A stretch of DNA of 64,000 bases from Corallochytrium limacisporum. Lineage: Eukaryota; Opisthokonta. Of this stretch, positions 1 through 14,642 are shown piece after piece; positions within the stretch are counted from its first letter, which is position 1; each line of letters starts with the position of its first letter. The DNA is taken from contig PDIP01000082.1 in assembly GCA_002811645.1 (NCBI GenBank), positions 64,697 to 128,696 of the forward strand. The letters are read 5' to 3'. Both the position numbers and the translations under genes were made by a program. The notes under the pieces were generated by a model that worked only from the letters and a program-made list of their open reading frames with translations, ran no database searches and was not told the origin of the DNA.

Positions 1-48
<48 letters not shown>
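1..48. repeat. (CA)n microsatellite at window edge
   Basis: The window opens inside an uninterrupted CA dinucleotide run, so its true length is unknown. It is the first of several simple repeats in the gene-free left arm. Confidence 0.97.
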
Positions 49-49
<1 letters not shown>

Positions 50-3000
50 CCGTCCCCCTACCGTGGTGGGCGCACAACTCAAGAAAAAAATCCCGAACCC
101 TAAAGACAATTAGCCCCGGTTCGCAAAGTCCCCACTCCCACACGGTCAATCAGGAAGCGCACCCTCCAACTGCCACGCAGGAGCAGTGTTAGGAGTGGTA
201 ACACCGGTCCAGAGGGGAAGTTGGTGTTGGTCTGTGATTCTGTTTTTCTTCTACTGGCGGTACCCGAGCGATGGAAAAAATTGTCCCCATAAATTTGGTC
301 TCGGGGACGCGCCCCTCCCCGCATTTCTCCAGGGAGGAAGAATGTCTCTGTGCGTAACAAGAATGTATGGAACGCCCACAATGAATAGGGTCAAATTTTT
401 GTGAGCGCCGATTTCTGGGTGTGTCGAACTGTGTATCCGGGTGTGGGGAAGGCGGACATTAGCATATCGATGTATGAGCTACTTTAACGAAGATGAAAGA
501 CAAGCGGGGCATCGTATGATTTCTTCACGTTTTTATCCGTGGACAATCATCAAATATTTCTACTACTTGTCTCATCATCTACTTGTTTTGTTCTAGGTAC
601 TTCCGTACTGATTTGCTTACTTTCTACTTGTTACCGTTCTACGTCTTTTGTAAGAAACCTGTGCCTCAAAAGCACTCACGCCAAGTAGCATGCACCATCG
701 ACAACGCAGTGTCTTTTCTAATTGACCATATGGTCAAGTTAACACACTGCTAATAGTATTCCGATGTTTGAAATCACAACTCTCATTTTCTTCCCACTCT
801 GTCTTCAACCTCGTTCCTTTGGCTCAATGGACGAGGTAAGGTGTCCGGGCTGCGTTTGATGGCTTGTTGGGGCACACCCGCTTGACATAGAGTACGATAT
901 TCGCACTCCAAGTAACGGTTATCTCTGACGTCGTTCTGCTTGGGCATTCTAAGGCGCACAGCAGTTGCAAAATATTGGTTCATGCATAGGGCGTTGATCT
1001 CTGCGGTGACGGTGCGATTGGAAATTGTTGGGCCCAACACTATGGTAGTACTGTTATAGTGCACGCCAGACAAGGAAGCCGCGTGACAGGGTCCTTTTGA
1101 CTAACTTCGTTCCTTCCCCAATCGTTATCAGCAATTGGTCAAGATGGTATATATATATTTTTTTCTTGTTTTCTGCTTGAGTCATCATCCATCCCTGATA
1201 TTTTCTACTTCTGCGGCTGAAGACGTCGGGATCCCGCGCACGCAGATGGAACGGACATCCATGTTGCTTCCGGCAGTACCCTGGTAATGCAGTGTGGATG
1301 GATGCTTGTCCGATAACCAGGAAAACACACAGGGAACAGCTCTGTTCCGTGATTTTCCGGAAAAACAAGAGGCAAGGTAAGCATAACACACGAACAAAAT
1401 ACACACGGGAAATCCGCCAAGATTCAGGTTCATTGTATCCTCTTTGTCACCGCATGTGCGCGTTTCCGTAACCATCTGTGCACTACTACTGTGCCTCGTC
1501 TCCTTCGTCCTGGTGGATGGTGTCGGTGTCCGGGACGAGCACATGGTTCTTTCGCGATCAACAGAACCATCGAGAATGACATCAAACTCTCAGTTAGTCG
1601 AAACACAACACCAACACCAAAGACAACTACGTACACCATTTCGCATCCACTCAGTATCAGTGTTGTACGTTGTGGACTAGGACAGTGCTGAGAAATAGTA
1701 GTAAATTCAGGAAAGGATGATGAATAGAATATCAAAAATGTAGTTGGGAACGAACAAGTAATGGACTTCAAGTTTTTGTCTATTACTGCTTGGAAGAAAT
1801 GAACGCCAGATATAATGCAACTTTAACTACCAAGACATACCGCTCTGAGCTTGATCAGTCGACCGGCAAAAGATTACTAGGCTACTAATCCAAAGCATAA
1901 TCTTCCATGGTATCCTCAGCAACATAGCGGGAGTATTTGGAAATTCAGTACATTTTGTGTGGTCATTTTTAACAGGATATGTAAAAAGTTTGAAGATTAC
2001 TCACGCAGTTATGACACATTATTTCCTTTCCGCCCACACCATCATCCTGCTTGCACTCAGACAGAAAGCCAACCCATATGCCACTTTGCCACCAGGGCAC
2101 CGAACGAACGATCCTAGTAGATTATATGAGGTGTCGGGCTTGCGGGGCAAAAAAGACAAGCCGAGCGGTAACATGGAGAACTATTTTGTCCTACGGGGAA
2201 ATCGCTTTGAGACGCATTCTCCCTGTTTCTTTTCAGTCCGTGTTTCCCAAGGGAATCTAAAGTTTCCTTTGGCTTCTGGCTTGTTTTGTTCTTCCATTTC
2301 TTCCCATCTTCCTCTCGGCAACCAATCTGGTAAAATATGATACGTTAATTGCCTGCTCGCTTGACCCGAACACAAAGAAATTATGCAGGTGGTTACCAAC
2401 CTGAGGGCTCCAACTCTTAATCTAGCATCGTTTGGATAATAATGTAACTACCACTCTTTTGACTGAAGTCCAATGAAGTCCACACCACATTTCCCGTGTC
2501 CCAAATGAAGAATGTTTGTCAGATTCGATGCCGCACCAGCTCACCGAATACTCCGATTCAAAATATGTTGCGCAAACTTCCGAAAAGGTCAGTATGCCAA
2601 CTATTGCAGTCAATTATCTCAAATATAGTCTTGTGCATCGCGGTGTCACATACACCGATAGATACAATCCCCGTGATGACGACAAACACAGTCCCCGCGT
2701 CCCCCTATCTAGAAACAAGTTTCTCCATTTGATAAAATTAATATTCAGTAATGGGCGCGGAAAAGATAGGGGTGAGCATATTCTCCCTTGGAAGGAAAAC
2801 TTTGAAGCAAAATGATGGATCTTGGACGGGTCCCATTTTTTTTTGTTTTCAGGACCCCTTCTTCTGCATGCCTGCCATTGCAGCCACCGTCCGTCCATCT
2901 TAAGCGATACGCCCAGAGAGGAGTACCTAGCAAATTTGTGTGTGCCTACGGAGTACTGCACACGAAAGTCCGGAACACGCATTGCGGCACTCATCAATAT

Positions 3001-3334
3001 TTATCAAATAATAGGCCTTAATGTGTTGGAGGGCGGGAGACAACATGAAGATAGATTTGATTCCATGTGAAACACTAAGTTTGTTCTAAGTAACATAGTG
3101 GCGGGAGTGGCAGTTGCGAGCAAATCATGGGCATCCCCCAACCACCCAGTCAATTTAATGCAATCTATGAAGATACGAGATGAAGCACCCACCACTCCGC
3201 TTCACAGCACTAGTGCGATACGACCGTTCACACCAGGGAGACCGTAAAAACTTGAGAGGATGTGAAGAAGGTGGCATGAACAGAAAGTCGTTGGTGCTCC
3301 GGCCCTCGGTGGGATCTGGCGAAAGAAAACAATG

Positions 3335-3337
<3 letters not shown>

Positions 3338-3389
<52 letters not shown>
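3338..3389. repeat. (GA)n microsatellite
   Basis: About 26 uninterrupted GA units. The Arg/Glu and Ser/Leu stretches in frames crossing it are artefacts of the repeat. Confidence 0.97.
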
Positions 3390-3392
<3 letters not shown>

Positions 3393-4231
3393 GGAAGACG
3401 GTACTCCGTCAAAGGAACCCTTGATTCCTTCTGCAACACTGCTGCCGTCTCTTTGTTATTCTCAGTAACAACGTGGAGAAGGAAGGATGGAACCCTGAAG
3501 AATTTAACGATGACTGGATTCTGCATAGAAAGTCTCTGTTGCACAAAACCTTCAACGCCAGGTGTTTTGCTTTAACCTGCCAATTTTTTTCGGCTTTTGC
3601 CATGAGTTACCGGCGTTGTTGGCCGCTCCCTTTTTCGAATCAAAGAAGACTAGAAATTGGCCGCTCACCGAAAATGGATGAACGCGGATCCAAATATAAA
3701 AATATCACTGCAGAAAAGAGATAGAGGAAACGTGGTAATACGATGGCTATGAATGCGCTCGATGTAGTGAAGCCTACTGCGCAATTTAGGAGGAGCGCGG
3801 CGAGGACACGGAGCGGCACACCAACGAACTCTGCGAAGGGGTGGTACCGATGGTGTGTTTCTGGGAATCATCACTTGGATACAATACCGAGTTCCAACCA
3901 AGGTACTCCAGACCCGCGTAACAACCTGCTCACAATGGCTACTGAATTCAAGGGCGGCCGGGCACAAGCCATTCCAAAATGCACTGGAACTCACATGGCA
4001 GGGTCGATGGAATGGGTCACTCCTCTTCAAACCGCAACTTTTCAGAGCAGGATGGGAAGAATTCAAACAAGAAAGGGCGTCTGCGTATCTGTGGAAAAAT
4101 GCGGGAGATCTCTTCCCCACCTGCTGCTCCTTCCTCTATTGTCGACCAGTCTATTCCATTTTCGATGGGCGGCGGCTGTGGCATGGACCAGTATTTAGAA
4201 ACCATCACACGAGTCCGCTGGGCAGACATTT

Positions 4232-4316
4232 TCCTGTGTAAAGCATCGGATTTTGATGGGGTTGTCTAATACTCTCCTGTGTAAAGCATTCGAATATGTT
4301 GGTTGTCTAACTCTCC
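4232..4316. repeat. Imperfect tandem repeat, 43-bp period
   Basis: The 15-mer TCCTGTGTAAAGCAT occurs at 4232-4246 and again at 4275-4289. Each copy is followed by a diverged middle and then by GGTTGTCTAA. This gives two adjacent copies of a unit of about 43 bp. The unit has no recognisable coding content. Confidence 0.85.
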
Positions 4317-4763
4317 GGAATCGATGTCAAACGGGTCGCCTCTCCGTCCGTTCGATTTTGCAACTCCATATATTCTGTATGGGCGCCTTACGGTCATGTC
4401 ACTCTTCAATTTTCGATGCCCGGTCTTAGCTCTCCGGGTGGAACATTCCGTCACCACAAACTCTCGTCCCGGTTCATCACATACAGCCGTGCTGTGTCTC
4501 AGTGTTCATGTGCCAATAGGCATCATCTGACCTACTGCCTGCTGGTTAATTTTCAACATCGGATGGACCTGTGAACCTCTTCATCCGTCCCGTTTGATGC
4601 ACTTTTGGGTCGGAGGGTTGCTTTCTTTGGCAGGTCAGCAGGCCATAATAGCCATCGATTCGGAGGATGGGATGATGTGTTAGCTGGATGGCAACCCTGT
4701 TCAAGGAGGAGGGCCCAGCAGCGCAGTTCCAGAGACTCTTTCTGGCGAGTTTCTTTCATCCAC

Positions 4764-4790
4764 AGCTGGCTGACTGGCTGACTGGCTGGG
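4764..4790. repeat. Short tandem repeat, 8-bp unit (CTGGCTGA)
   Basis: About three successive CTGGCTGA-like units lie in non-coding DNA. Confidence 0.8.
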
Positions 4791-7700
4791 CGGTGATGCG
4801 GCCGGATACTCTGCTGATTGGGTACACCGTCATCGCGGAGTGTTCAAGCCGTTGGTCGGGAATGAGTAATTGACCGGAGCTGATGGGGTAGGGTTGGTCG
4901 AATAGTAATTGTTTCTGTTCCGACAACAGATGATATCCGACGAGACCGAAATGAATTGGACAAATCCTCCTCTCTCAACCACACACTGCAGTCCCGTTCT
5001 CCTTTCACTCTCCTCCTATGCTACATGCCTCCGTCTGTCTATCACTCTCCGCTCCATCTGTGCCTGTGGTCCATTCAATACTTGTTGTCTCCGTTGCCGG
5101 AGTACAACCTAAGCACCTCATGCACCGCGGGTGTATTGTCCGCTGCAAGTTCGAAGAAACAGAGAGGATGGCGCACCGGAGAGTGGAGTGGGAGACGATG
5201 GCAGTGCCAGATTGTCAAGTTACTACGACCTTCCACAAACTCTTTGCTCACCACCCGGATTGCATCCGACCAATGAGGATCCCGTCTATCACAGGGTTGC
5301 ACATGAATGTGCACAAACACCAGCCAACGACAACGAGGAAGTAACCACGGAAAACGACTGGGATCATGACATGCATCCTGGAGTGCAAGACTCCCTTGTG
5401 TGTAAGTATTATCTCCACTACTCAATACAAACTTGTTTCCACCTTTATGGTTTCCAAGCATTCGAGTTCGGAATGTGAGCGGGCAAGGGAGACTGGTGGC
5501 AGGGGAGCAGGGAGTGCTCGGCATTCTCTTTCTCCAAAGTCGGATGTCACCGAGGATTGAAGGTGGGACTTGAATACTAAATGAATGTAATATTTTTCCA
5601 CTTTGCTGACCAGGAGTATGCTTCCCCCCTCCTCCTCCCCCAAAAGGAGGTTTGGTGCTCCTCCTCTCGGGTCCTTTTGGTCCCGAGTGGCACACCAACG
5701 ATGACGTTCGTCAGCCGGAGCGGGGGCACACAGATCAAGGAACTCAGCAAAGCCGCAATGCACTGGTCGTTGGTCCCACACAAGCGGCAATGTCTCACAC
5801 ACCGGGCGCACGAAGAGTCCGAAGTCTCACACAGAGCAGCACCATGCCCCGGTGAACGGGTGAGCCACAACGTTTTGGTTGCTTGTCGCGTATAAATATG
5901 AGCGGTCAGTCACTTTCGCGAGGTGGTACAAGCGGAGCGCGGCCCTGAGTGAAGTCACGAGGTGCCCCAGTTTTTTGGAATTTTTCTTGAGATGCAGAGA
6001 TATAGGGAAAAAGATTCGGCGGGCAAGTAATCTTATGGAATCACTGTACCTCAACAAAATGAAGAGAGAAAAATAGGTTTTCACTTTACATCAAATATTT
6101 ATGGGACCACACTGCATGTTGTCCCTGCTCGTTGCTCACATTCGCGAATCCTTTATCACCAACATGTGTGTGTGCTCGTAATTATCCGGCCCCACCATCA
6201 CCATTCGTCATGGGATGTGTGTGAACATCCGCAAGGGAAACACGCGTACTAAAGTGGTGTGAATCCCCGCGGTGTTTGAATATGCTCGGCAGGGGTTGGG
6301 CAGAGTGTCTCGCAGAAACCTTGACCTAATCATGAGAGCATGCGACGCAGTACCGTTGTTTTACAAACACTCAGCCAGCTTTCTCGTCTTTGTCTCCCGC
6401 TTCCATCGATCTCTCCTTGGATAAGATTCTGTCCAGGCCCCTGCCTTCTCTTTGCTTCACGGAAAATGGATAGGGGAGGAAATGACTCTTAAAAAGTGAA
6501 AAATTGGTTGATCAACAATCCAAACAGGTAGTCGCCTGCTGTTGCAATCATCGGCAAGCGTATCTCCCTCTCTGATAGTGTAAGGGAAAGGCCTAGAAGC
6601 GAGAACCCGCATCCCCCCCCGGGGGGAGGGGGCCGGGAGGGAATTACCAGAGTGTTACAGTTCGGTTGTACTCAGAAGTGAGCGCGACATGGTGGCGAGC
6701 CATAACGCACAGAGCAGCACATACAAAGGCAGAAATTTTCTGGTTCCGAAAAAGACGTGTCCATCTGTAAAACCAAAAGCCTTATAGGGCTAAAAGACTA
6801 CCCACAAATTCTGTCTATACCTTGTATTTTTGATGCTGGATCAGTTTCCCGGTTGTGTATTATCTCAGTCGCAACACCACATCCGTCGGTGTCAGGGTTA
6901 TAGCTTTGTCTCTGTTTGGTTCTATTGGGGTTCGTGATTTCTGTGTAATACATGGTCACAATACACGTAAACAATGGAAAATACAGTGACACTGGCTGGA
7001 AACCAACGTTGCGTTCCTGAGGCCCTGTACCAACGTGTTCCGCCGCAGCATCTATACCGGTGAGCTGTGCTGTGCTGTGTTGCGCGGTGGCTCGGACTGC
7101 GCACATACTGCTTTTGGGATCCCACATGAAGTAAAATTTAGGAGCACTTAGCAGGCGAAACGGAGAGAGAGTGAGAGACCGCGTACAGGACATATCTGTT
7201 TCGTCAGAAAGAAACACCTATTCACAAGGGACCTCCATAAATGGGAACGAAAACCATGGTTTTCCTTCCAGCTCCGTTCAACTTGCCATAGTTTTTGTTT
7301 ACACAACTCGGCATTTTTTGCCAGGCCCACCATGGCGCTCGTGCAAAAACTTCACTTCGTGGAATCAAAAACAGTAGCCAAAATTGACTAACAGTCAGTC
7401 AGTACTGAAATTTTCTTCTAAGGGAACGGATGGGGAAGTCCACTTCCACCCACGGTCACATATCTCCTCAGGGGAACCCCTCACCACTACAGAACATCCT
7501 TCTGCCATCATCTTCACCATCATCAACATCAATCAATCTACAGACATCTATTGCCATGTCAAAACACCGCATTTCCAACAGCCGCATTCACAGTCGCAGC
7601 TGGTCTTGCACGAGCGCCGGACTTGGGTGGCATACAAGGCCAAACATTCACTTCATCTGCGGGCATCAATGATGCAGTTCTAGATTTGATTAGGAGGTGT

Positions 7701-8524
7701 TAGGTGACTCGCTGGGGGAACTCGCTGGGGAGACGAGTCTTGGCCAGGAGGATGGGGCTCGCAAGGCAGTGTTTGGTGATGGCGAAGTGATCTTCCTTAC
7801 GCTCAGTGTTGCTTCTGTGTGACTATCTATCACCCTTGCCCTCCGTGTTCGTACCATATTTCTTAGTGTCAAGCTCCCTACATTTGTCCTGAACCCTGCT
7901 ATCTCAGTTGTCCAGTGCCCTGCTCCCTGCATGCTCCCCCGGCCTATACCCAATACCAATTTTCCCCTTTCCCTCTTGTTCTGGTCTGTTTGTCTTATTG
8001 TATTAATTCAACATCCAGCTCCCCCCAACACGTATGGTCGCACGCGCAGACTCTTCATTCTTTTTTCTTCCAATACTTCATCATTCTCAGTGTTTCCTCC
8101 CCCGCCCTTCTCTTAGAGTTTACGTTAGACGCAAGGCCAGGCCGTGAGTCATTTGGGGCCACCTTATTGGACGGACAGATTGGGTGCAGCTTGTTGTATG
8201 TCCTGCTGCTTCTTCTTTAGTATCTCAACAAACCTGGATCTCTACGGCGACTGCAGGGTATCGAGAAACACGGTAGCCAAATTGACTGAGAACGGACGAC
8301 TTGAGCATGGACAAGAAGTTTGGTGCCAGTTCTGGTGTTGGACCACAGTCATGCCTCCATATCTCTCTTCCTCACCATAAGTTTGTTCAAAAAGTTCCGC
8401 AAAAAAATCAAGAGGACAAGAAATTGAAGGGACCAAGTAGATTACACTCGGGACAGAATTCATACAAGAGCGAGAGATAACGCGTGAGAGGGAGAGAAAG
8501 GGACAGGCAGAGACACACAGACTC

Positions 8525-8537
8525 TCCTCCCTCTCTG

Positions 8538-8580
<43 letters not shown>

Positions 8581-8601
8581 GTGTCTCGCTCTCGCTCTCT
8601 T
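8525..8601. repeat. Interrupted (CT)n microsatellite
   Basis: A CT dinucleotide tract with occasional GT interruptions. It is preceded at 8484-8510 by a complementary GAGAGG-rich stretch, so the region could fold back on itself. Confidence 0.95.
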
Positions 8602-11600
8602 AGAAAGGGAGAGCCAGCAAGCGAGCACAGCTTCTGGGCAGTCATGAAAGATCCGAAAAGAGGTGTAAACCTGACTAAGATAAATCCATTATGTATGTAT
8701 GCGGGTGTGGAGTTCCCGTTGTCGACCGATCTGAGAGACGAGCGACGCGGATCTGTTGCAACAGGGTAATCGTGTCTCCTTCCACCAACCCACACACACA
8801 AACATCCACAAAGTGTCGTAAACTCTGGTGATGATCATTTACTGGTTCTATCGAGGTTAGACGGCACGCTTCGGAAAAGATGGATATTCATATACGATAC
8901 AAACACGTACAAGCGCAAGCTCAACAGTTGTGTTCGGCATATTAGTCATTTGAATTTTAGTAGCCATAAATATGTATGTACCTACGCGAAGTTTGGAAGA
9001 TACATTTCGAAAGGGAATATGGCAAAAAGTAAAGAATGGCGGGCCCAGGTGAATGAAAATTTCCAAAGGCCGTCTACAGCCCCCCCCCTGCCTTCCCTGC
9101 ACGGCGGAGAACGTAGAAAAGCGCAAGGAAAGAGTGACCACCCTCCACACAGTTTCAACAATTTCATATGATTTGATGAACGAACAAATGAATTCTTGGG
9201 TGGGTCCCGATCTAGCCGCCTCCTTGGATCTGAGCGCGCATGTGTGTGTCTATGAATGAGACTGTGTGGGCCAGTTCTAGAACGACTTCAGTTCGATGCC
9301 ACACCTCGCCAATGTAGTTACACAAACCGGTCCGCGACCGAGGAGGGTGACGAAAACTGCAAAGTTTCGCCCAAGAAATGACAATTTTACGGCAAACAAC
9401 CTCGAACGGGTAATCACGAAGACCGGTTTGAGTCGCGACACATCGATACTGTTGGGTACGGTGAATTACACTTCATAATTGCAAGGTTATAATTATTATT
9501 CTCAGGAGGCTTTCAAAAAAAATCACTTGCCAATTATAAACATTTGCAACCGTATCTTACCATTCTGATAGTAATGCTGTTGTATCAGGCAGTCGCACTT
9601 GCCAGGAATGTACCTTAATATTTATTTCCGCTTTGTCCTCAAACGTGTAGAATGTGTGCCTATGTCTTACCGCACATACCAGTGGCGTAGCCCACGCGTT
9701 TCCGTTCTACTGAGAGCAGCTGCATTAATGGATCGCTTTTTTGGACATTGGCTCTGGAGTCTGTTATGAAGATGTTCTGGAGTAAATTTTCTCTTGTAAT
9801 CTTCTATTTTTCATAATGTATATTGGTGATGGATGTGTTTCTGAGCACTTTCTTGTTGGGATGGGATCGGAGACCGTTACCTATTTTGTAGTCATAGAAA
9901 AAGTATCTGTGTGGACACGGTGGTTAAGTTCATCATGCCAGAACTTGCCTCATACCATCGAGCAGGAGCGTCAGTCAACCAGCCATGAGGAGCATCCTGA
10001 TGGGATGAAAGCAATTGGAACGGGGAAGTTCAGATGCGCTGCACAGTGAAATGTCTACACACCTTTGTGGGCGAGAGCCATGCGCTACTTGTAGCCTTCC
10101 TTTAGTGTACGACTCATTAAGATGTGTGAAGAATGTTGCAGCTGTGCGTTCGAATGCGTGTAGCGGTTCACACGGCGGTCAGCAAGTGCCCTGTTGCCCC
10201 ATATCTCTCCCCTGCCAGTTTGACTCTTATAATATCCACAATGAATGGGGAAAAAGTTTATCAGCATACGTCTATGAATGATTGCCACTTGTGCCTCACA
10301 TTGCCACCGGGCGTTCGCTTACAACTTCCGCAAATTTCGCGCACCAACCGATGTTATCCGAGTCCACTGACTCTCCTCCTTTGCACATAGCCTGCCAGTA
10401 GAATTTGCCAGCAAATCCCCCAGCGTTTTGTTTTCTTTTTACGTAGTGTCTCCATGCTCTTTCCGTTTCATGTCACTCACCGCCCCATTCCCTGCTATCC
10501 GATTCTAACTGTGAACGGCAAAGAGTATTCTTTTACTCGCGAGAGAAAGATCGCGGAGGCCGAGTAAGTCTGACCAGCCCCCCACCCTCTCGTTTATTTT
10601 CTTTTTCGGATTTCTTTCACACCTGGTCCTCTGGTGCAGGGCGGGGCGGGGAGAGCGGGTTGCGGCCCCTCCCCCGGACAAATAGACAGTTTATTTCACG
10701 GCAGACTTGCTCACAGGCACCCGCGCGCTTCATCGTGGCCGCCGCCGGACCCAGTCTTCTCTGGTTCTGTAAAATGGGGCCCCACATGCTAAATCACATG
10801 CATGCACCCAGAGTCTTCATTCACTAGCGCAATTTTTTCTTCCTTTTGAGAGAAAAAAAAATAGCCCGCTTTGCTATCCATTAGTTGTATGCAGGTTCTC
10901 CACTACTACTTTCCTTAGTATAACCATTACACCAGCATGGAGGCGCCAATTCTTTCTTCACTATGCCAACCACAGGCCACCACCAAGGACGCATCAACAC
11001 AACCAGCAAACACCACCCGACAACGATCCGTCCAAGGAAATATCAACCGCGTTTTATATCACCCGCCAACACAGTCGGCCTTCCCATGAGGTGTATACGT
11101 GTATGCGCACTACAAGTACAGGAACCAGCGGTGATTTCCATGGACAGGTGCTATACTGTTCCAGCGATACTTGCTCGTGTCGTTTCTTAGTTTCTGTATG
11201 GTCTCGGTGCGCTTTCCTTGTCCATTTACTGTCTCTGTTATTTCAGGGGTAAAGCGCAGTAAAACAAAATTTTGTTGTTGGGCGGGCTAATACGGTGTCA
11301 GTGCACAAGCACAGCGCCCATCTAGAACAAAAAGAATTGCTGGTGACGACATGCGTGAACTGACACATACCACAACCACCCCCTACCCACCCCGCGACAA
11401 AACTCGCAAGAGCCAGACAGAGGTAGAGAGAGTTTATATCAACTTCCTCCCTCTCCCCAACCCCCGCTCCCCTCCCTCTATGTGCGAGAATAGGACGCGG
11501 CAAGTTTTGTTGGTGCATACTGTTTCATTTTCTTGTGTCATGCACAGGAGGAACGAAACGAAAAACGATAGAGAACGTCGAGTACCCAAAAAAAAAAAAG

Positions 11601-12339
11601 GAAAATAAGATCACGAAATCGTGAAAACAATGGTGGTAGTAGATGACATGGCTTGCCAGAAACTCCCGATTCAGGGTCCAACCACAAACAGTACCAAAAG
11701 CGAAGAGAACCCCCCCCTCCCCCAAAAAGAAATTGGGGGTAGAATATCAAAGGAAAGTAGCAGAAACACAAGGAAAACCAATAGGAAAATGGTAACGCAT
11801 CGGGTTTCAAACCCAGAATTGACAATTAATATTGGTGTCGTTGACAAAAAAAAATGGGGGAGCAAGGGCGGGGGCGGGTGTCCAGCTGTTTCCTTTGTGC
11901 CCGCCCCCTATTTCGAAGAAAGGAAATGATCAAACAATAACACAAAACTCCAACGCACCAAAACGGACAAGGTACACCCTGGCGATCTTCCTTTCTTTTT
12001 TTTGCAAAGGCCTCGCTTCCAAATATTCGGCATACGAATTCTCTATTCTCGTCTTTGGCGTTGGATTCTAAAGAGCAGTGGAGTAGTCATTGTATCACTA
12101 TATAAAAATATCTGGTCGCGCTTGGTCTCGCTCTATATCCCCCCTCTGTCTCAATCTCTCTCTGGTTTCCCTTGGGAGCTGTGATCAGCGATCCTTGTCT
12201 TTCTTTCAAATGCCACGGGGTTGGTTGGTAGTAGTGCACCATTGATACAATTCTGTCATGTTTATTTTCCTCCCTCGTTTGTGGGGTAGAGATCGACGCC
12301 TTTTGAACCGGTGGAAAATGAAACGTCTTTGTTTGCACA

Positions 12340-12361
12340 CTCACACTCACTCACTCACTCA
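12340..12361. repeat. (ACTC)n short tandem repeat
   Basis: A run of CACT/ACTC tetranucleotide units in non-coding DNA. Confidence 0.85.
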
Positions 12362-12974
12362 ATCGCTGACAGAGACACGCCGCCAGGCACCGCCGTCTGT
12401 CGATTTCAGCCGCACACACCGGACAGGGCGGGTACCCAAAATAAAACCCGGGTGAAGAAAGGGAAGGCAAAAGGACCAGATGGTTGCTGGCATGGCTCTT
12501 CTTTATTTATGGGTTTGCGTTGAGTGTGGGTTTTGGCTTCGTGATGGCATTCTCTAGAATAGAACGGGAAAAAAATGGAGAGGGTAACCGCCCTGTTGTG
12601 TTTTGGTGTGCGGTGGCTGTAGTAGAGATGTTCCTTTTCATTGCGGGGAGTGGGCGTATTAGGGTTCGATCACTTCTCAATATTTTTTCATAGGAACGAC
12701 CTTGATCCTTCTCGTCATCTAGGAACTTGCTCCTGTCTGCGTCCTTGTATTTGATTCCTCACACCCGGTGGTTTCTAAGTTCTTCCAAGCATGGTTTCTT
12801 GATCGAAGTGGTTGGGTGATCGAAGCGACCTGGAACTTAGGAGAGGATGGCAGAATATGGTAGTGGAAAGGGATCTGGTGAGAAGATGAGTGGATGCTCC
12901 AAGGGCTGGGGCAACGCAGCGCACAGATGCGACGAAATTTCCAACCTTGAAAAAGTCAGAATCGCGCGTTTTCG

Positions 12975-13008
12975 CTGCTGCTCCTGCTGCTGCTGCTGCT
13001 GCTGCTGC
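12975..13008. repeat. (CTG)n trinucleotide repeat next to assembly gap
   Basis: About ten CTG units, one interrupted by CTC, followed by a C-rich run that leads into the N gap. Frames through it read as poly-Ala, poly-Cys or poly-Gln. I see no surrounding gene. Confidence 0.9.
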
Positions 13009-13021
13009 CCCCTCGCCCCCC

Positions 13022-13269
13022 NNNNNNNNNNNNNNNNNNNNNNNNNNNNNNNNNNNNNNNNNNNNNNNNNNNNNNNNNNNNNNNNNNNNNNNNNNNNNNN
13101 NNNNNNNNNNNNNNNNNNNNNNNNNNNNNNNNNNNNNNNNNNNNNNNNNNNNNNNNNNNNNNNNNNNNNNNNNNNNNNNNNNNNNNNNNNNNNNNNNNNN
13201 NNNNNNNNNNNNNNNNNNNNNNNNNNNNNNNNNNNNNNNNNNNNNNNNNNNNNNNNNNNNNNNNNNNNN
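13022..13269. other. Assembly gap (248 N)
   Basis: A run of N. The left flank is a C-rich tract. The right flank begins CCCGGCGG and soon reaches a G run. The missing DNA is probably a C/G-rich, hairpin-prone sequence of the type seen elsewhere in the window. Confidence 0.99.
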
Positions 13270-14115
13270 CCCGGCGGAAGGGGGGAGCGTGCGGTGAAAA
13301 CTCGGCAGCGATGAGAGAGGAAAACCAAGTGCGTGGCGGTAAAAACCCAAAATTTCAAGCTTGGACCATTGGAACTCCGACAGTATTATTAATTGACCGG
13401 GCGCATGATGAAAGCGGTTCTTGGCTAAAGGGCAGACAAAAATGGGAGGAGAGTTGTTTAGAAATTTGTATTGCCCATCAATTTGAGACTGCAGAGTGTT
13501 CAAAGCGCTCTCTGACTGGTCAGCGAAATGGCCGGTTCATCTCAGCCACCGGTGATTGCCACAAGCAAGTCACGAGGGTGCCTCATTCCTAACGATACCT
13601 GACAATAACCACAAGAGCGCATTCATTGCATCTAGGATCGTCATCCATGCACACCTCAGCACAGCAGGGAGACTTCCAATCACCAGACACCAGCCACTCC
13701 ATCCAAGCTGTGCTCACCGGTGATCGTCACACACAACGTAAGCGTACGATGAACACATTCAGGACGGAACAGATTCTCTAGATCCTCCACATGCACAAAA
13801 CATCCTACGTTGGCAGTGAGTCTCATACTGGAGGTCCGCTGGTGGTGATGGTATGCATCCTACATCGTTGAAAGCCTTCGAGGCCCCCAGCAGAAACTCG
13901 TCTCGATGAAATCCCCCAAAACTTCACAATTGACATTCCTCCAGAGGAAGATCTATAACAGACATATGTGGCAAAGGAAAGATGATGATTGATGTCGATG
14001 CTGGTGATGATGATGACGACGACGTATTCGGGGTACGCATTTGAACCGTGCGGATGCCACTCGATGAGTGTCTGCGTGTGTGTACATTACTGTGGAATGT
14101 TGTCGCGCATAGTTA

Positions 14116-14133
14116 GTGTGTGTGTGTGTGTGT
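14116..14133. repeat. (GT)n microsatellite
   Basis: A short GT dinucleotide run inside a wider T/G-rich stretch (about 14060-14180). Confidence 0.9.
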
Positions 14134-14642
14134 CGGGGTCGGTGAGTGTGTCTGTGCTTGTGTCTGGTGTGTGCATTGATCTTGTTTGGAGGCTTTGCAT
14201 CTCCAAAAAGCGCGACTCGAGACTGCAACCCCTTTCACGCAACCCATCAAGAATGCGCGACCCCTGCGATCCACAAAAGTAGTAAAAGTCATCCTCGACA
14301 AATCTCCTCCTAACACATGCACAAATGTTGACCATGGTCCGTGAGTGCTGCCTCACTGGTTTTGTCAAGAACATAAGGAGTGGCGAATCCAAGACGGACC
14401 ACGGCACAGAGTACCGATTGCCTTTGACTTGGGAGACGTTGGCACCGATTTTCTCACCAGGATCGGGTGAATGAACTTCCAGACACACGCATTTGGGTCG
14501 TTCACAGCGTACATTTTTTTAAAAAACGTAAGTATAATAAAATATTTTCAACAAATTTGATTCGTTGATTTCATTGTGAGAATCGAGCGGAGAACACAAG
14601 GAAGAGCTATCACACCCCCCCTTCCCCCTTTTCAACAGCACG

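Noticed and set aside
5075-5698. 207-codon minus-strand frame in the gene-free arm
   Set aside because: It opens with ATG in a region of poly-G/poly-C bias. There is no recognisable domain, the composition is irregular, and frames of similar length overlap it on the other strand. Possible but unsupported.
12775-13503. Frames of 135-242 codons spanning the first N gap
   Set aside because: Most of their length is undefined N. The rest is CTG-repeat poly-Ala/Gln and unremarkable sequence.
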